Assembly: GCF_001639065.2 (NCBI RefSeq)
Contig: NZ_LQXO02000013.1
Location: forward strand, 222,197 to 286,196
Direction of reading: 5' to 3'
Source: Vibrio barjaei
Lineage (GTDB): Bacteria > Pseudomonadota > Gammaproteobacteria > Enterobacterales > Vibrionaceae
Length of the DNA: 64,000 nt
Under the pieces are notes generated by a model. That model was not told the origin of the DNA. It ran no database searches and worked only from the letters and a program-made list of their open reading frames with translations. This document shows, in pieces, positions 60,005-64,000 of this stretch; the first letter of the stretch is position 1, and each line of letters begins with the position of its first letter. A program made the position numbers and the translations under genes.

Positions 60005-62818
60005 ATGAAATCATCAGCATTTATCGTTACCTTGCTCCTTTTATCTTTCTCATATGCAACTAATGCACATGTTGAGACGCCGAATAATAAAGCAACTCTT
60101 TGGTTTGAACAGTCCGATTTGCCGTTGAATGAGAAATTGCATGTAAAAGTCTTAGACAATGGTATGCGGGTTGTCGTGATTCAGAACGTAAAACCGAAAA
60201 AAGCGATTTCGATTCGAATGCGAGTTGGTGCGGGATCGTTACAAGAAACTGGCAAGCAACCGGGTCTTGCGCACTTTTTAGAGCATATGGCGTTTAACGG
60301 TTCTACTCATGTGCCTGAAGGAGACATGGTTCAGATTCTAGAGCGACACGGATTGTCTTTTGGTAAAGACAGTAATGCAGAGACGAACTTCAAGCAGACG
60401 GTTTACATGTTAGAACTGCCTAAAAACGATAAAGAGACGCTATCGACGGCCCTGTTTTTGATGAGAGAAACGGCATCAGAATTAACACTAGATAAGGACG
60501 CTATTGCTCGTGAGTTACCCGTTATTTCATCAGAAGTTCGCGAACGAACAACTTTAGACTTAAGAATACTCAAAGATTGGTCTAGCTATGTACTTCAAGG
60601 GGCGAATATTATCGATCGTATCCCACTTGGTACGTTAGAAGGTATGAAGGAAGTTAATCAAGCGAGATTAAAAGCGTTCTACCACAACTATTACACGCCT
60701 AATCATACAACCTTAGTTATTGCGGGAGATGTTGACGTCCAATCTGTGTTCTCCATGGTAGAGAAACAATTTGCCAGCTGGGATAGCAAAGGTCATGACA
60801 TTGTTCCTTATGGCAAGCAAGTGACGTTGCCAACCACAGCCGAAGCAAGAGTGTTTAAAGATAGCAATGTGACGACACATATTGAACTTAACTACTTAGA
60901 GCCTATCAACCGAGCGCCGGATTCTCGTGCCAAGCGAGTTGAAGAGTTCATGCTTCATATAGCTAATCAGGCGCTTCAATACCGCCTAGAGACAACAGCT
61001 TTCGCCAGCCAAGGCGAACTGTTATCTCCCTATGTTGGTTCTTACAATCAGTTTGATGTTGTTACGAGTAATCAACTGAGTGTTGCGACAAAGTCGGACC
61101 AATGGCAGGCCGGGGTTAATATGCTGGAATCATCCCTAAGGCAGGCGGTTAAGTACGGGTTTTCTAAACAAGAAATTCAGCGTCAATTAGATAAATATCA
61201 CACATTATTAAAGCTCGATGCTGAAGCCACTAAAGATACGCTGAGTTCGAGCTACGCAGCAGGTGTCGTTAATGATATCAACAATAAATCGGTATCAACG
61301 AGCAATGAGTTTGCACTGTCATTATTCGAAAGTGATGTATTACCGAAAGATACTGCAGCGTATAACCAAATATTCAACAAGCATTGGAGCGACAAGCACC
61401 CAAGAATTTATGTGATGGACAAACCCCAGTCCAAGGTTACGGCCCAGACGGTACTTGAGGCATACAAAGACAGTGAATCGACACAAGTTAAGCCGTATGC
61501 AGAAGCAGATAAAGTACAGTTTGCCTATCAGAACTTCGGGCAACGAGGTAACGCCAAGCTAATCGAGAAAACCGCCTTTGGAGGTGTAACACGATATCGA
61601 TTCGATAATGGGGTTTATCTCAATGTTAAGCCAACTGAGTTTGAATCCAACGCGGTCTATATCAGTATTCGAGTGGGTAAAGGCAAGCTTGATCTCGCGA
61701 AGAAAGATGCCGCATTAGCCACCTTGTTTGATTCGGCCTTTATTGCTGGAGGTTTGGAAGCTCATGATATTAACGATTTGCGATCGGTTTTTTCAGGGAG
61801 ACAAATTGGCGCCAATTACTACCTGACTGATGATGCTATCGAAGGTCATTATCGAGTTCCACCACAAGATGCCCTTGACCAACTAAAAGTGGCTGCGGCA
61901 TTTTTGACGCACCCTGGATACAGACCAAGCGGTCATGCACTTGCTGTACAGAGCCTCAAGTCAGTTTATGACAGTTACCCGACAACTCCAGAAGGCGTAT
62001 TAGGTTTTAATGTCGGTAAGGTGCTGTATCAAGATGACCCTCGCTGGGAGTACCCGAAAGTGGAGGTAATCGACAAACTACCGCTAACCGCATTGAAGCC
62101 ATTTGTTGATCGCTCTGTTAATCAAGGTCCAATCGAAGTGTCTTTGCTGGGTAACATCACCCAACAACAGGCGGTGGATTATGTCGCTCAGACGTTTGGG
62201 GCGTTAAATATCAAGGCACAAGATTTTGTTCCTAGACCAAGAGATGATATCCAGCTTAACGTGGGCGAGCATTATACGTTGTACCACCAAGGAGAGCAGA
62301 ACACGGCACTAGCATCGGGCTACTTCTCTCTGCCTGATGGACGCGATTATAAGCGAGTGGTTGGATTAGCGGTACTGCGTTCTATTTTGCAGCTACGCGT
62401 CAACGATGCTATTCGAGAAAAGACGGGTAAGGCGTATTCACCATGGGTAGATTCGTCACAGTCACTACTGTACAAGGACTACGGTTATCTTAGTTTGAAC
62501 AGCAATACCACGGTCGATAATGTTGATGTCGTCTTTGATATCTATCGTAAGTTGATCAGCGACATCCAGCAAACGGGTGTATCGAGTGATGAACTTAAGC
62601 GTGCAGTGACGCCTATGATTGACGGTATCGAACAGAGCTACGAGAATAATGGTTTTTGGTTTGGTCTGATGTACAAAGCCTCAAGTTATCCCGAGAACCT
62701 TACCAATGAGCAGACGTTTAAACAGTTAGCATCCGCGGTGACTGTGGCTGATGTTCAACAGTTAGCAAAACAAATCAATCTGAAAGATATGATCACAGTT
62801 GCGGTACTGCCAAAATAA
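60005..62818 (+). CDS. M16-family zinc protease, PqqL-like
   Basis: A 937-residue exported metalloprotease with four M16 repeats (E. coli PqqL 931). A signal peptide (KSSAFIVTLLLLSFSYATNAH) leads to the inverted zinc motif HFLEHMAF, with His90, Glu93 and His94, and a downstream glutamate in the ELPVISSEVRERTT region. Later domains have the family's YFSLPDG and NDAIREKTGKAYSPWVDSS near the end. It should degrade peptides in the periplasm. ATG 60005 is preferred as the start of the signal peptide; ATG 59972 with AGGGAA upstream would add 11 residues. E. coli PqqL is linked to siderophore-piracin degradation; the role here is open. Confidence 0.88.
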   Translation: MKSSAFIVTLLLLSFSYATNAHVETPNNKATLWFEQSDLPLNEKLHVKVLDNGMRVVVIQNVKPKKAISIRMRVGAGSLQETGKQPGLAHFLEHMAFNGSTHVPEGDMVQILERHGLSFGKDSNAETNFKQTVYMLELPKNDKETLSTALFLMRETASELTLDKDAIARELPVISSEVRERTTLDLRILKDWSSYVLQGANIIDRIPLGTLEGMKEVNQARLKAFYHNYYTPNHTTLVIAGDVDVQSVFSMVEKQFASWDSKGHDIVPYGKQVTLPTTAEARVFKDSNVTTHIELNYLEPINRAPDSRAKRVEEFMLHIANQALQYRLETTAFASQGELLSPYVGSYNQFDVVTSNQLSVATKSDQWQAGVNMLESSLRQAVKYGFSKQEIQRQLDKYHTLLKLDAEATKDTLSSSYAAGVVNDINNKSVSTSNEFALSLFESDVLPKDTAAYNQIFNKHWSDKHPRIYVMDKPQSKVTAQTVLEAYKDSESTQVKPYAEADKVQFAYQNFGQRGNAKLIEKTAFGGVTRYRFDNGVYLNVKPTEFESNAVYISIRVGKGKLDLAKKDAALATLFDSAFIAGGLEAHDINDLRSVFSGRQIGANYYLTDDAIEGHYRVPPQDALDQLKVAAAFLTHPGYRPSGHALAVQSLKSVYDSYPTTPEGVLGFNVGKVLYQDDPRWEYPKVEVIDKLPLTALKPFVDRSVNQGPIEVSLLGNITQQQAVDYVAQTFGALNIKAQDFVPRPRDDIQLNVGEHYTLYHQGEQNTALASGYFSLPDGRDYKRVVGLAVLRSILQLRVNDAIREKTGKAYSPWVDSSQSLLYKDYGYLSLNSNTTVDNVDVVFDIYRKLISDIQQTGVSSDELKRAVTPMIDGIEQSYENNGFWFGLMYKASSYPENLTNEQTFKQLASAVTVADVQQLAKQINLKDMITVAVLPK

Positions 62819-63008
62819 AAAGAAGAATAAAAAAAACTAATATTAGTGTTGACAGGTTTATATCGGAAGCATATATTGATTACACGAACTGCCGAATGGA
62901 GTTCTTAAGTTGTCCACTTCGCCTAATTAGGGAAGTAATGGCAACTGTAATCAAGGGACGTTGACGTTGCAATAGTCGATATCAACAAGCTCCTTTAACC
63001 TGTTAACA

Positions 63009-63037
63009 CTTGGAACATATGTCTTAAGGCGCCAATG
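63009..63037 (+). promoter_or_regulatory. Sigma-32-like promoter for ibpA
   Basis: CTTGGAA (63009-63015), 14 bases, CGCCAATG (63030-63037). This is close to the heat-shock consensus CTTGAAA and CCCCATnT with correct spacing. The transcript would start near 63045, giving a leader of about 65 bases that contains the thermometer. Confidence 0.5.
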
Positions 63038-63061
63038 AGGTGCAACAGAGTATGTCTCCGG

Positions 63062-63109
63062 TCTTGGTGAATAAAACACCAAGAACTATTGCTTATTTAT
63101 GAGGATAGT
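63062..63109 (+). promoter_or_regulatory. ROSE-type RNA thermometer in ibpA leader
   Basis: Two hairpins precede ibpA. The first is perfect: TCTTGGTG (63062-63069), 7-base loop, CACCAAGA (63077-63084). In the second, ACTATTGCT (63085-63093) pairs with AGGATAGT (63102-63109), covering the ribosome-binding AGGA and leaving one G (63091) unpaired. The TTGCT opposite AGGA with a bulged G is the hallmark of ROSE elements, which melt at high temperature to allow translation of small heat-shock proteins. Confidence 0.75.
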
Positions 63110-63112
63110 ATT

Positions 63113-63532
63113 ATGCGTAATGTAGATTTTTCTCCCCTATACCGTCATGCCATTGGTTTTGATCGCTTATTTAACCTAGCGGAAAATAGCGCGAAAAAGC
63201 CATCTTCTAATGGATACCCTCCATACAACATCGAGCAGAAAGACGAAAATAACTATCGTATTACGATGGCTGTTGCCGGCTTCTCCGAAGATGCACTAAC
63301 TCTTACTCAGAACGAAAATATGCTGATCGTTTCTGGTGAAGTTAAGCCTGTAGAAACCAAACCTAATTACGTTTATCAAGGCATCGCAGAGCGTAACTTT
63401 GAACGTAAATTCCAACTTGCTGACTACGTAACTGTTAAGGCAGCGAGCATGGAAAACGGTTTATTGCACGTCGATCTTGTTCGTGAAGTTCCAGAAGCAA
63501 TGCAGCCACGTAAAATCTCAATCAACAAATAA
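63113..63532 (+). CDS. ibpA: Small heat-shock protein IbpA/Hsp20
   Basis: A 139-residue alpha-crystallin-type chaperone (E. coli IbpA 137) that binds unfolding proteins in aggregates for later rescue by DnaK and ClpB. It begins MRNVDFSPLYRHAIGFDRLFNL, then NGYPPYNIEQ, the crystallin core with YRITMAVAGFSEDALTLTQ, and ends with VREVPEAMQPRKISI, containing an I-x-I-like tail. ATG 63113 follows GAGGAT, which lies in the thermometer hairpin. It is followed 204 bases later by dnaK on the same strand. Confidence 0.95.
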   Translation: MRNVDFSPLYRHAIGFDRLFNLAENSAKKPSSNGYPPYNIEQKDENNYRITMAVAGFSEDALTLTQNENMLIVSGEVKPVETKPNYVYQGIAERNFERKFQLADYVTVKAASMENGLLHVDLVREVPEAMQPRKISINK

Positions 63533-63574
63533 TTATTGAGAAGTGGAATGTGGTAAGGCGACTTTAGGATTCGA

Positions 63575-63603
63575 TTTGAAATTGGATCTCACTAGCCTTA
63601 TCT
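63575..63603 (+). promoter_or_regulatory. Possible sigma-32 promoter and leader hairpins of dnaK
   Basis: TTTGAAA (63575-63581), 14 bases, CCTTATCT (63596-63603) is a weaker heat-shock promoter match. Two hairpins follow in the dnaK leader: CTACAC/GTGTAG (63619-63635) and GAGTGCAAG/CTTGCACTC (63645-63671). Their role is not known; neither covers the ribosome-binding GGAGAGG at 63722-63728. Confidence 0.35.
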
Positions 63604-63684
63604 AAAAAGTATTGCTGTCTACACATGCAGTGTAGCGACATCTAGAGTGCAAGAGTGAAATACTTGCACTCAAATAAAGAATAG

Positions 63685-64000
<316 letters not shown>

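Overview
The window is about 45% GC and reads as a marine gammaproteobacterium of the genus Vibrio, most likely part of the second chromosome. The evidence is the gene content: a Vibrio-style sialic acid cluster with a TRAP transporter and an RpiR-type NanR, a second glgC, many small outer-membrane barrel proteins, several RND and MFS pumps, and an ibpA-dnaK heat-shock pair away from the usual dnaK-dnaJ locus. There are no insertion sequences, prophage genes or CRISPR arrays. One tRNA gene is present (Leu, anticodon GAG).

Layout. 1-4583: sorbitol (glucitol) utilisation, with the end of one srlB, then srlD, srlM and srlR, followed by a second complete srlA-srlE-srlB transporter. 4604-6958: a small hypothetical protein, a small exported protein and a Dcu-type C4-dicarboxylate transporter. 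7339-17539: sialic acid catabolism, with two NanM-type mutarotases (one exported, one apparently cytoplasmic), nanR, nanA and siaPQM on the minus strand, and nanE-nanK-nagA divergent. Sialic acid is anomerised, imported, cleaved to ManNAc, phosphorylated, epimerised and deacetylated to glucosamine-6-phosphate. 17555-23021: DM13 protein, LysR regulator, a 42-residue secreted peptide, an exported metallo-beta-lactamase-fold hydrolase with two small exported partners, and an EamA permease behind a Fur-box-like site.

23063-39264: envelope and efflux. There is an orphan RND pump with altered proton-relay residues, a glycine-zipper protein, two outer-membrane barrels, an HlyD-type operon headed by a 57-residue exported protein, tRNA-Leu, an RND pump with its adaptor, and an EmrAB-type pair. 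39361-50368: regulators and stress genes. These are an XRE regulator with paired palindromes, a TetR regulator with a 28-base-arm palindrome whose core recurs upstream of yghU, uspA, a nitroreductase, a LysR gene facing two DUF1989 paralogues, a Pmp3-type protein, a PadR regulator and a SPOR-like exported protein.

50499-58244: the most interesting block. It holds a fused fructose-type PTS EIIABC, a GntR/UTRA regulator, a glycyl radical enzyme, its activase and an MFS exporter. The EIIABC and enzyme promoters share a 10-base TGTATTTACA motif and both carry FNR-like boxes. This points to an anaerobic route in which a PTS-phosphorylated sugar or sugar alcohol is attacked by a radical enzyme. 58306-64000: glgC, a PqqL-like M16 protease, ibpA with a ROSE-type RNA thermometer, and the start of a dnaK.

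Start codons were chosen from ribosome-binding sites and family N-termini, and several differ from the longest possible reading frame. Family assignments rest on recognising motifs by eye. No database search was run.
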